In this document: positions 16,825 to 24,377 of the stretch, piece by piece | Numbering within the stretch: position 1 is the first letter of the stretch | How the letters are laid out: the number at the start of each line of letters is the position of its first letter | NCBI RefSeq assembly: GCF_042650125.1 | Contig: NZ_JBHSAP010000018.1 | Location: 620,001 to 684,000, forward strand | Length of the DNA: 64,000 bases | Source of the DNA: Salinithrix halophila | GTDB lineage: Bacteria > Bacillota > Bacilli > Thermoactinomycetales > DSM-45169 | Direction: 5' to 3' | Translations under genes and position numbers: made by a program | The notes under the pieces: generated by a model | Database searches by the model: none | Told to the model about the DNA's origin: nothing | The model's input: the letters and a program-made list of their open reading frames with translations, nothing else

Positions 16825-18126
16825 TTAGCATCCCCCTTCGACTCGGTAATGGCTTTGGATGGTTAGGACAGATTCCAGAGCTTCAACGTTTGCAAGGACT
16901 TGTCTCAGTTGGTGGCGGCTGGCGGTATGAGTCACCAGGATGATCTCCGCCTCCTTCTCCCGGCTGCGGGGGACTTGAAGCACTTTTTCCAAACTCACTC
17001 CTGCGTCAGCAAAGATACGGGTCAACTGGGCCAGCACTCCCGCCTCATCGGAAACGTGCAAACGTAAGAAGGTTTTAGAGTGAATCTCCCGAGGTGTTTT
17101 TAGTACTTTTTCCCGATAGGGCGCAACAATCCCGCTCCCGTTGATCCCGAGGCGCATGTTCTTCACCACGGTTACTAGATCGGAAACAACTGCGGTAGCA
17201 GTGGGCATGTCCCCAGCCCCGGGCCCGTAAAACATGGTCTCTCCCACAGCCTCACCATGGACATATACGGCGTTATACACCCCGTCCACCGAGGACAGGG
17301 GATGATTCTGGGGCAAAAGAGCCGGCTGAACACTTACCTCCACCTTGCCGTCGTCGGAACGGGCGATTCCGACCAGCTTCATCCGGTACCCTAGCTGTTC
17401 CGCAAATTGAACATCCTCTGTCGTAATATCCGCAATTCCCTGTACTTCTACGTCCTCCAGCGGCATCTCCATATGAAAACCCAGGGTGGCTAGGATGGCC
17501 ATCTTACGGGCTGCATCCAGTCCATCCACATCCGAGGTGGGATCGGACTCCGCATAACCAAGAGCCTGTGCCTGCGTGAGAGCATCTTCAAAGCCGGCCC
17601 CCCTACGATCCATCTCTGTCAGGATGTAGTTGGTAGTGCCGTTGACAATGCCGATCATCTGTGTAATCCGGTCGGAAGAAAAACCTTCTACCAGCGCTCG
17701 CAGGATGGGAATTCCACCGGCTACACTCGCCTCATAGAACACATCGCATCCATGACGCTCAGCAACGGAGAGGAGTTCCGCTCCGTGCAGAGCCATCAGG
17801 TCCTTATTGGCGGTCACTACATGTTTGCCTTTCTCCAAGGCCTGTCGGATGCACTCCCGGGCTGGTTCGATCCCGCCCATCACCTCAACGATGACATCGA
17901 TCTCCTCATCTTCGAGGATGGCCCTCGGATCATCCGTCAACATCGATTTTTCCAAGGGTACCGGCCTTTTTTTATCGAGATCCTGCACCAATACCTTCCG
18001 GATTTCGATCCGTTGCCCTGTTTGGTTATACAAATCATCTTGGTGTTCTTCCACAAGCCGGACGACTCCGCATCCGACCGTGCCCAGACCCATCAAACCC
18101 ACCCGTACAACGTCACTGTTCTGCAT
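16825..18126 (-). CDS. hom: Homoserine dehydrogenase
   Basis: It reduces aspartate semialdehyde to homoserine, the branch point of threonine and methionine synthesis. The NAD(P) motif GLMGLGTVGCGVV is at 10-22. The catalytic domain includes ITANKDLMALHG-like and NGTTNYILTEM sequences, and an ACT domain occupies about 350-430 for threonine feedback. The ATG at 18126 gives 433 residues; the longer frame to 18195 has no sensible start. It is separated from thrR by about 110 bases holding a terminator-like hairpin. Confidence 0.95.
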   Translation of the reverse strand: MQNSDVVRVGLMGLGTVGCGVVRLVEEHQDDLYNQTGQRIEIRKVLVQDLDKKRPVPLEKSMLTDDPRAILEDEEIDVIVEVMGGIEPARECIRQALEKGKHVVTANKDLMALHGAELLSVAERHGCDVFYEASVAGGIPILRALVEGFSSDRITQMIGIVNGTTNYILTEMDRRGAGFEDALTQAQALGYAESDPTSDVDGLDAARKMAILATLGFHMEMPLEDVEVQGIADITTEDVQFAEQLGYRMKLVGIARSDDGKVEVSVQPALLPQNHPLSSVDGVYNAVYVHGEAVGETMFYGPGAGDMPTATAVVSDLVTVVKNMRLGINGSGIVAPYREKVLKTPREIHSKTFLRLHVSDEAGVLAQLTRIFADAGVSLEKVLQVPRSREKEAEIILVTHTASRHQLRQVLANVEALESVLTIQSHYRVEGGC

Positions 18127-18192
18127 GGTTAGTTCCCGCTCCCTTTTCTTTGTATCATGTGCACCCCATTTGGTACGATCCGACTCCGCAAT

Positions 18193-18227
18193 CAAAAACC
18201 TTTTGTTCCCAGACAGGGAGCAGGTTT
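18193..18227 (-). terminator. Terminator-like hairpin between thrR and hom
   Basis: Minus-strand AAAACCT and AGGTTTT pair around an inner TCCC/GGGA helix and are followed by TTTGATT. If it works, it would reduce hom-thrCB-pheA expression relative to thrR or act as an attenuator. Confidence 0.5.
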
Positions 18228-18235
18228 TCTGGTTT

Positions 18236-18685
18236 TTATTCTCCCCGAGCCACGATCACCGCCCGTTTGACACCTTCCAGATCCTGCAGGCCATCGACTA
18301 AGGTTGTAGTGTCTACATTCACTTGGGCCGTGTCCAAAGACATCGTCACCCCAGCCACCCCCTGCAAAGGGATCGTCTGGTTGATGGTGAGAACATTGCC
18401 CCGCTGGATTGCCAAATAAGAAAGGATACCTGACAACACCCCAGAACGGTGTTCCAGACTCATGGAGACCGTGATGATTTTCTCCTTCATCAAGGCATTG
18501 AAAGGGTAAACCGCATCCTTGTATTTATAAAACGAACTGCGGCTGATCCCAGTTCGTTCCACCGCCTCCTGAACGGTTTGCACTTCCCCGGAGGCAAGCA
18601 TTTCCTTCGCCTCCACCGTCTTTTGCACCGCCTCGGGCAACATGTCCGAACGAATCAGGTAGTAGGACTCTTCGCGACGGCTCAA
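18236..18685 (-). CDS. thrR: ThrR/PheB-type ACT-domain repressor (UPF0735)
   Basis: This 149-residue protein aligns throughout with B. subtilis PheB, which I recall was renamed ThrR as repressor of hom-thrCB and thrD. Residues 30-60 contain a helix-turn-helix-like segment (VQEAVERTGISRSSFYKYKD) and residues 70-149 an ACT domain, the fold that senses amino acids. The start is TTG, with AGGAGG nine bases upstream. Here it leads the threonine operon, whereas in B. subtilis it lies beside obg and pheA. The palindrome at its promoter suggests autoregulation. Confidence 0.88.
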   Translation of the reverse strand: MSRREESYYLIRSDMLPEAVQKTVEAKEMLASGEVQTVQEAVERTGISRSSFYKYKDAVYPFNALMKEKIITVSMSLEHRSGVLSGILSYLAIQRGNVLTINQTIPLQGVAGVTMSLDTAQVNVDTTTLVDGLQDLEGVKRAVIVARGE

Positions 18686-18711
18686 ATCGATCGTCCTCCT
18701 AATAAAAACAA

Positions 18712-18732
18712 ATGTCTGTATATAACGGACAT
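18712..18732 (-). promoter_or_regulatory. Probable ThrR operator
   Basis: An inverted repeat with arms ATGTCCGT and ACAGACAT (one mismatch) around five bases of TATAT overlaps the end of the -10 box and the start site of thrR. The position fits a repressor that competes with polymerase, which is the reported mode of ThrR. Confidence 0.65.
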
Positions 18733-18759
18733 TATAGAAGGGACGGGAGAGGAATGCAA
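18731..18759 (-). promoter_or_regulatory. Sigma-A promoter of the thrR-hom-thrC-thrB-pheA operon
   Basis: The minus strand shows TTGCAT, 17 bases, TATAAT, about 45 bases before the TTG start of thrR. Confidence 0.8.
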
Positions 18760-18820
18760 GAGTTTTTTGTGAAGCCTATGGTAAGATGGATCTCGACGAT
18801 AAAAATAGGAGGCGAATAAC

Positions 18821-19288
18821 GTGGTTTCCGTCCTGTTTGTCTGCTTAGGAAATATCTGCCGATCCCCGATGGCGGAAGCGGTATTGCGTCATCAATTAAA
18901 GGAGGAGGGCCTGAACGACCAGGTGACAGTGGACTCCGCTGGCACCGGTGACTGGCACGTCGGTCAACCGCCACACCGAGGTACGCGGGAGCTCCTCACC
19001 GAAAAAGGAATCTCTTATGAGGGCATTCTCGCCCGCCAAATCAGACCCAAAGATCTGAGCGATTTCGACTATGTCATTGTGATGGATGAGAGCAATTACA
19101 GCGATGTCCGCGCTTTGGAACGGGTTGCCGGAAAATCCCGTGTCAACCGATTGGTCGATTTCATTTCCGACACACCCTATACCGAAGTACCCGATCCCTA
19201 TTTCACAGGCGATTTTAACGAAACATACACCCTGTTGGAGGAAGCATGCCGGGGAATCGTCCGTTCGATCCGACGGGAGGTTCAGTAA
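18821..19288 (+). CDS. Low-molecular-weight protein-tyrosine-phosphatase family protein
   Basis: This 155-residue phosphatase has the P-loop CLGNICRS with nucleophile Cys8 and Arg14, and the acid loop DPY at 125-127, so all catalytic residues are present. The start is GTG, with TAGGAGG upstream. Its stop overlaps the start of the fructosamine-kinase-like gene (TAATG), so the two are translated together. In other bacteria this pairing is associated with repair of glycated protein: some LMW phosphatases remove the phosphate from ribulosamine 5-phosphate before the kinase acts. A role as a protein (Tyr/Arg) phosphatase is the alternative. Confidence 0.93.
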   Translation: MVSVLFVCLGNICRSPMAEAVLRHQLKEEGLNDQVTVDSAGTGDWHVGQPPHRGTRELLTEKGISYEGILARQIRPKDLSDFDYVIVMDESNYSDVRALERVAGKSRVNRLVDFISDTPYTEVPDPYFTGDFNETYTLLEEACRGIVRSIRREVQ

Positions 19289-20172
19289 TGCTGTCAGGCA
19301 CGCTAAAACGGATGGTGGAGGAGACCATCGGAAGCCCTGTCCTCCATCCCCACCCCGTTTCCGGTGGAGAAATCAGCGATGCCTTTCGTCTCGAAACCGA
19401 AGAGGGTCGATACTTTCTTAAAGTGCGAAAAAAAGCCCCCGCCGGTTTATTTGCGGTGGAAGCTGCGGGTCTCACCAAACTAGATGTCTCCGATCAAATC
19501 CGAATCCCTCGGGTGATTGCCCATGGAATCACGGAGGAGGATAAAACCGGCTGGATCTTGCTGGAATGGCTGGAGTCCGATCCACAAACTCCAAGCCCCC
19601 AAGCGGCGGAAGATTTGGGCAGGGGCCTCGCGGAGATCCACCGCACGACGGCTCCCTCTTTTGGTTTGGAACACGATAATTTTATCGGAACCCTTCCGCA
19701 GAAAAACGGATATCTGGAAGAATGGACAACCTTTTACCGAGAACGGCGCCTCCGCCCTCAAATAGAACGCGCTCGTCGGCAAAATCGTCTCCCCTCGGCA
19801 AGGGAACGGGGATTAACCCGATTGATGGATCGGTTGGATGAATGGATCGGTTATCCCGAAATCCAACCCAGCCTTCTTCATGGCGATTTATGGGGCGGTA
19901 ATTGGATCATCGACAAAGAAGGCGTCCCCTGCCTGATCGACCCTGCTACCTATTATGGCCACCGCGAAGTGGATCTCGCCTTCACGCAACTTTTCGGAGG
20001 CTTTCCCGCTGCTTTTTATGACGCTTACCAGGAAGCTTGGCCGCTCGATCCCGGTTTCGAAGACAGAAAACCCCTCTACCAGCTCTTCTACCTCCTCGTC
20101 CATCTCAATATTTTCGGAGAGAGCTATGGCAACGGAGTAGATCAGGTGTGGAAGCGATTTGCAGGCGAGTAG
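19288..20172 (+). CDS. Fructosamine/ribulosamine 3-kinase family protein
   Basis: This 294-residue kinase of the aminoglycoside-phosphotransferase-like fold is expected to phosphorylate ketoamines on glycated proteins, which then fall off spontaneously. The conserved core LLHGDLWGGNW near 200 and the following metal-binding IDPATYYGHREVDLA are characteristic of the FN3K family (PF03881). The ATG at 19288 follows GGGAGG and overlaps the phosphatase stop; an upstream in-frame ATG lies inside that gene. The pair ends at a strong terminator. Confidence 0.92.
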   Translation: MLSGTLKRMVEETIGSPVLHPHPVSGGEISDAFRLETEEGRYFLKVRKKAPAGLFAVEAAGLTKLDVSDQIRIPRVIAHGITEEDKTGWILLEWLESDPQTPSPQAAEDLGRGLAEIHRTTAPSFGLEHDNFIGTLPQKNGYLEEWTTFYRERRLRPQIERARRQNRLPSARERGLTRLMDRLDEWIGYPEIQPSLLHGDLWGGNWIIDKEGVPCLIDPATYYGHREVDLAFTQLFGGFPAAFYDAYQEAWPLDPGFEDRKPLYQLFYLLVHLNIFGESYGNGVDQVWKRFAGE

Positions 20173-20176
20173 ACGT

Positions 20177-20220
20177 AAAAAAAGAGGCTGGTTTTCTCCC
20201 GAAACCAGCCTCTTTTTTTA
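20177..20220. terminator. Bidirectional intrinsic terminator
   Basis: AAAAAAGAGGCTGGTTT pairs with AAACCAGCCTCTTTTTT over a seven-base loop. It ends the phosphatase-kinase pair and the convergent poly-gamma-glutamate operon. Confidence 0.92.
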
Positions 20221-20249
20221 TCGGTTCTTCAGATCGGCTCTCGTCGTTT

Positions 20250-20873
20250 TTACCGCGCGCTCGCTGTGGTCGGAACCGTTGAGCCATTTTGTGGATTTCG
20301 GTTATCCAGGATCAGTTTGGCGGAGGGGTCGTCCTTATGAACCAACTTGATGGCGTCGGCGATGACAAACCCGTCCGCCTGATTGGAGAGAGTAACTTTT
20401 CCCTTTTCTCCCCTCTTGTAAGTATAGGTCCCTAGGGAAACCCAATTGCCGCCGCCTGTACGTTGGTCCACCTGTCTGACAGCCCTCTGCCCCCCATTGT
20501 ACTCGATGGTATAAGGAGCATTGCTGGCTCGATCAAATTCAGCGGCATAATTGACGAATACTTTATATGTACCAGGCCGTTTCACCATGAATATCCAGGT
20601 AAAGGTACTCCTTCCGTCTCCCTGAGGATGCGCCTGATAATCCGGGCCAAAATATCCCTGGGCGTTGGTAGAAAGGGACCAGTCGCCCCGGTATACCTCC
20701 TTCGCCTTGGCCAAGGCCGGACCATCTGCTTCGTACATCCATCGCTCCCGAAATTCCTCGATCACCCGTGCCTCACTGGCATCCAGCCGATCCAGATGGC
20801 GAAACCCGATCATAGCAAACAAGATCCCACCTAAAAACAAGACAGGGAACAACCTTTTGATCCATCGTCTCAC
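20250..20873 (-). CDS. Membrane-anchored golvesin C-terminal-like domain protein, last gene of the pgs operon
   Basis: The 207-residue product has a basic amino terminus and one hydrophobic segment at about 8-25, so it is anchored outside the cell or secreted. The remainder resembles the beta-sandwich of golvesin/Xly-type carbohydrate-binding domains: a TYKVFVNYAAEF strand, then GNWVSLGTYTYKRG and a closing DGFVIADAIKLV. The start is GTG behind AGGGGGAG. It follows the GGT gene by about 50 bases as the fifth gene of a poly-gamma-glutamate operon, where B. subtilis and B. anthracis have the tiny PgsE/CapE. I infer a role at the cell surface with the polymer; no enzymatic motif is visible. Confidence 0.75.
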   Translation of the reverse strand: MRRWIKRLFPVLFLGGILFAMIGFRHLDRLDASEARVIEEFRERWMYEADGPALAKAKEVYRGDWSLSTNAQGYFGPDYQAHPQGDGRSTFTWIFMVKRPGTYKVFVNYAAEFDRASNAPYTIEYNGGQRAVRQVDQRTGGGNWVSLGTYTYKRGEKGKVTLSNQADGFVIADAIKLVHKDDPSAKLILDNRNPQNGSTVPTTASAR

Positions 20874-20921
20874 CCTATCACTCCCCCTTCAACGGATGAA
20901 GCCCCAGCGTCAGTAAACCAA

Positions 20922-22574
20922 TCAATGTTCCGCCCGCCAGGTCCCGTCCCGCCGAGGATCGGCTCCCCCCTCCAATTTCCCGTTTCTCAGATCAACCCGG
21001 ATGGTCTGGACACTTCCATAAGCCCAGGGATCATCCGTCTTAATTTTTGAGTATCCTCTTTGCATGAGGGTTTGAGAGACTTTCGGCGGAAATGTTTTCT
21101 CGTTGACGACCGTATTGTTGGCCAGGTCTACATAGGAACGGGGACCCTTCAAGGAATCCTCGATGGATTGGCCGTATGCGAGATGACGGATCAACACCTG
21201 TCCCACCATCTCCGTGATCTTTCTGCCTCCTGCGCTACCGATCCCGATCATCGACTCGCCGTCTTTTATCAGAATCATCGGTGTCGTATAGCTGAAGGGC
21301 CGCTTGCCCGGCTGAAAACGATTTGGCAGATTAGCGGACAGGCTGAAGTTTTTTAGCTGGTTATTCAGGAAGAACCCCTTTACATAGACCCCGGAACCAT
21401 AGTAACCGCTCACGGTGTTGGTAGCTGAAACCATCATCCCGTCCCGGTCCACCACAACAAAGTGGGTCGTATTATCATGGTCTTCCTGATCTGCCGCAGA
21501 GTCCAGTTCCAGCTTCTGTTCCTTGGAGAGTTGATTACGTGAAACCTCCTTGGTCAATTTCAGGGTATGTTGCTTGGAGATCATCTCTTCCTCCGGAACT
21601 TGGACGAATGCAGGATCCCCTACCTTGTACAGACGATCCTTGTAAGTGCACTTGTAGATTTCACTGCTCAGATGAACAAAGTCAGACGGCTTTCCTTTGG
21701 TCTCCTCCACCTTGAGCGCCTCGGCCACCTGCAGAAATTGAATCATCATGATCCCTCCCGAGGGAGCGGGGGGAGCGTAGACATCATACCCGGCAAATCT
21801 CCCCTTGACCGGTTTCTTCTTGAGAACCCGATAGCGGGCAAGGTCATCTAGGGTGATGGAGGGTGCTTTCCGTACCAACTCCTTGGCGATCGATCCCCGG
21901 TAGAAGCCGTCGGCTCCCTCCTGCTGAATCAATTCCAATATCTGGGCCAATTCCTGTTGACGCAAGATATCCCCCCGCTTGAGGGGCTGCCCCTTTGGAT
22001 ACATGTGGGGCAGTTCCCGGACCGGCATGCGGAACTGGGTATTCTCCAACCTGGACTCGTCCAAGGCCGTCAAGGAATATCCATCAGAGGCGAGGCGAAC
22101 CGAGGGCTCGATCAACTCCGCCATCTTCCGGGTGCCAAAGTCCTTATGCACCGCTTCCATTCCCTTGACAAAACCAGGAACCCCGATGGCGAGAGGGGAA
22201 GTCTGGCCACTGTAGGATGAGATCTCCCGGTAATCATAGACTGTCGGTTCCTTCCCAGCCCCAGGGTAGACCATCATCGTGCCGCCTCCCCCGATCCCGG
22301 AACCATGGGGTTCCACCACACCCAATGCATAAGAGACCGCAATCGCCGCGTCGACAGCGTTGCCTCCGTTATGGAGAACATCCATTCCGACCTCTGTCGC
22401 TAGCGGATGGGCAGAGGCCACCCCAAAGGATGGTTCCTTGCCTCCGAACCCCAAGCTAGTTCGGTAGAGGCGGTCCAAGGAATCGGTGCTTCCTCGGGAT
22501 TGGTGCCAATAGAACCCTGCCATACCCAATACCACAATCACCGCTAAGACCCCATTCAGTGTTCGGGTAGACAT
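20922..22574 (-). CDS. Gamma-glutamyltransferase, CapD/PgsD-like
   Basis: This self-processing Ntn hydrolase is anchored by a hydrophobic segment at about 7-24. The autocleavage nucleophile is the first Thr of NTTHFVVVD (near 369); EPHGSGIGGGGTMMVY near 90 and SAGGRKITEMV near 450 are family motifs. Its length of 550 and its place directly after pgsA match B. anthracis CapD, which attaches poly-gamma-glutamate to peptidoglycan, or PgsD-type hydrolases that release it. Ordinary glutathione GGT is less likely given the operon. The ATG at 22574 has GGGAGG eight bases before it; a GTG nine bases upstream overlaps the pgsA stop. Confidence 0.88.
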   Translation of the reverse strand: MSTRTLNGVLAVIVVLGMAGFYWHQSRGSTDSLDRLYRTSLGFGGKEPSFGVASAHPLATEVGMDVLHNGGNAVDAAIAVSYALGVVEPHGSGIGGGGTMMVYPGAGKEPTVYDYREISSYSGQTSPLAIGVPGFVKGMEAVHKDFGTRKMAELIEPSVRLASDGYSLTALDESRLENTQFRMPVRELPHMYPKGQPLKRGDILRQQELAQILELIQQEGADGFYRGSIAKELVRKAPSITLDDLARYRVLKKKPVKGRFAGYDVYAPPAPSGGIMMIQFLQVAEALKVEETKGKPSDFVHLSSEIYKCTYKDRLYKVGDPAFVQVPEEEMISKQHTLKLTKEVSRNQLSKEQKLELDSAADQEDHDNTTHFVVVDRDGMMVSATNTVSGYYGSGVYVKGFFLNNQLKNFSLSANLPNRFQPGKRPFSYTTPMILIKDGESMIGIGSAGGRKITEMVGQVLIRHLAYGQSIEDSLKGPRSYVDLANNTVVNEKTFPPKVSQTLMQRGYSKIKTDDPWAYGSVQTIRVDLRNGKLEGGADPRRDGTWRAEH

Positions 22575-22579
22575 ATGCT

Positions 22580-23887
22580 TCACCTCCCCTGAACCGGTTC
22601 CGAACCAGTCGCAGATGCTCTCCTCCCGGTCTCTGACTGGGCGGGCCGCAACACGGAGCCCGGGGGTGCTTGGTTGTTCTCCAGTGATTGGCCCGGTCCA
22701 CCGGTTTTCTGTCGGTTTTCTTGGTGCTTTAGGATACGGGAATGATCTAACTCACGAACGAGCTTATCCCCTTCCCGCTTCCATTCCTTTTTCCAGGCCT
22801 TACTGTAAATCCAGCCTTCCGTCAGCTGAAGATAGATTTTTTCTCGCCGGTACAGATTTCGGAGGCCCGCCAGTGGACGTGGATGCCCTTCACTGATCCA
22901 CATCGGGATCACTTCCAGTTTAGCCGTTCCGTTCTTGGCAAGACGGTACCGAAAAAGGGCGGTTTCTCGCGTACGGGACCAACCCTGATCAAAGATAAAA
23001 TTGCCTGTGCTGTTGAGAATGATGCCGTTCTTATAAATCTCCACCGGTTCCAGTACATGGGGGTGATGACCCACCACAATATCGGCACCGGCGTCCACCA
23101 GAGCTCTCCCCAAATCCCGTTGCCGTGGATGAACATTGTTATCGTACTCCACTCCCCAATGAATGTGGACAACGACCAAAGCCGCGCTCTTTTCGGCACT
23201 CCGAACCAGGGGAAGAACTGTTTTCGGACTGGCGGGCAAAATCCCGGGGGTTCCCTGCCTCGCTGGAAAGCCGGACTGATAAACATCCGTCATTCCCATG
23301 GTAGCTACTTTGAGGCCGTTTACTTCCTGGTACAAGATCTGCTTGGCGTTGTATCGATCCCGCCCTGCCCCAACGGTTTCCAACCGCGCTTGTTCGAAGG
23401 CCTTTTTGGTGTCCGATACCCCCGGGCCGCCGTAATCCATCATGTGATTATTAGCCAAATTCACAGAGGTAAACCCCGCCTTTTTTAGGGCGACAGCTGA
23501 TTCCTGACCGGCATTAAGACGAATCGCCTTATCAAATGGGGGATACTTCTCCGGGTCACCCAGCAGGATGGGAGATTCGAAATTTCCCGTCACCAAATCG
23601 GATTCCTTCAAAAGCGGTTTCACATACCGAAAAAGGGAGTCGGATCCTTTCCGTTCCGCTACCTTTTCCACATGGCGCCCGAGCATCATATCTCCCACCA
23701 TCGTCATCGTCAGAACCTCATCCAGGTTATTAGAGTCGGCAGTTACCGGTTTCCCGCCATCCAGGAGAGGAATACTCACGAGCAAGGCAAAAGAGATCCC
23801 AAAAGCGATTGCCGTGTGCAAAGGCGCTTTCTTTTTATGCCGCTTCGTGTTCAAGAGCATTTTCTGTTGCAGGTTCAACTTTTTCAT
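22580..23887 (-). CDS. pgsA: Poly-gamma-glutamate synthesis protein PgsA/CapA
   Basis: This 435-residue protein has a Lys-rich cytosolic amino terminus, a membrane segment at about 25-45, and an extracellular metallophosphoesterase-like CapA domain: MVGDMMLGRHVE near 64, NLANNHMMDYG near 140, VHIHWGVEYDNN near 235 and VGHHPHVLEPVE near 270. CapA/PgsA is needed for polymer export and synthesis with PgsB and PgsC. The last 60 residues are Pro/Gln/Arg-rich and low in complexity, an extension that I do not recognise. The stop overlaps the region just before the GGT start. Confidence 0.93.
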   Translation of the reverse strand: MKKLNLQQKMLLNTKRHKKKAPLHTAIAFGISFALLVSIPLLDGGKPVTADSNNLDEVLTMTMVGDMMLGRHVEKVAERKGSDSLFRYVKPLLKESDLVTGNFESPILLGDPEKYPPFDKAIRLNAGQESAVALKKAGFTSVNLANNHMMDYGGPGVSDTKKAFEQARLETVGAGRDRYNAKQILYQEVNGLKVATMGMTDVYQSGFPARQGTPGILPASPKTVLPLVRSAEKSAALVVVHIHWGVEYDNNVHPRQRDLGRALVDAGADIVVGHHPHVLEPVEIYKNGIILNSTGNFIFDQGWSRTRETALFRYRLAKNGTAKLEVIPMWISEGHPRPLAGLRNLYRREKIYLQLTEGWIYSKAWKKEWKREGDKLVRELDHSRILKHQENRQKTGGPGQSLENNQAPPGSVLRPAQSETGRRASATGSEPVQGR

Positions 23888-23899
23888 CCCAATCCCCGC

Positions 23900-24349
23900 T
23901 TAGAACAGATAGTAGGCAAACATGGTTAGGAATGTCAGCCCCGACAGCAACATCGTGCTACCGACTGTCGGGAGCAACCCCTGTTTCTGAATCGTGTTGG
24001 CAATCAAACCAGGAACGATAACCCCAATGCCCCGAAATTCAAAAATTTCAAAGGGGACTACCGGGTAAAAATAGTCGAAAAGTAGCTTCAACATAATACC
24101 CGTGCATAGCATGGCGGCAAATTTCCTTCGACCATAAAGGATGGTATACCGGGCGACACCTTGAGTGACAATCAAATATGTAAGAAAGCTGAGCGTGAGT
24201 ACCACCAGGATGAACAACGGCTGGTCGAAAACCAGTCCGAGATAACCGGGTACCACTAAGCCCGCCGGGACTACCCCGGTCTTTTCTGCGTACAGAAGAC
24301 TTAAGACCACCCCTACGACGAGAGATATATATAAATCCGACCCAAACAA
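23900..24349 (-). CDS. pgsC: Poly-gamma-glutamate synthesis protein PgsC/CapC
   Basis: This 149-residue, highly hydrophobic protein has four or five membrane segments and the family features GVVPAGLVVPGYLGLV near 25 and GIGVIVPGLIANTIQKQG near 107. PgsC forms the membrane synthase complex with PgsB. It lies between pgsB and pgsA with gaps of 28 and 12 bases, in the canonical order. Confidence 0.94.
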   Translation of the reverse strand: MFGSDLYISLVVGVVLSLLYAEKTGVVPAGLVVPGYLGLVFDQPLFILVVLTLSFLTYLIVTQGVARYTILYGRRKFAAMLCTGIMLKLLFDYFYPVVPFEIFEFRGIGVIVPGLIANTIQKQGLLPTVGSTMLLSGLTFLTMFAYYLF

Positions 24350-24377
24350 TCCCTTTTCCCCCCATGGATTCCAACGC

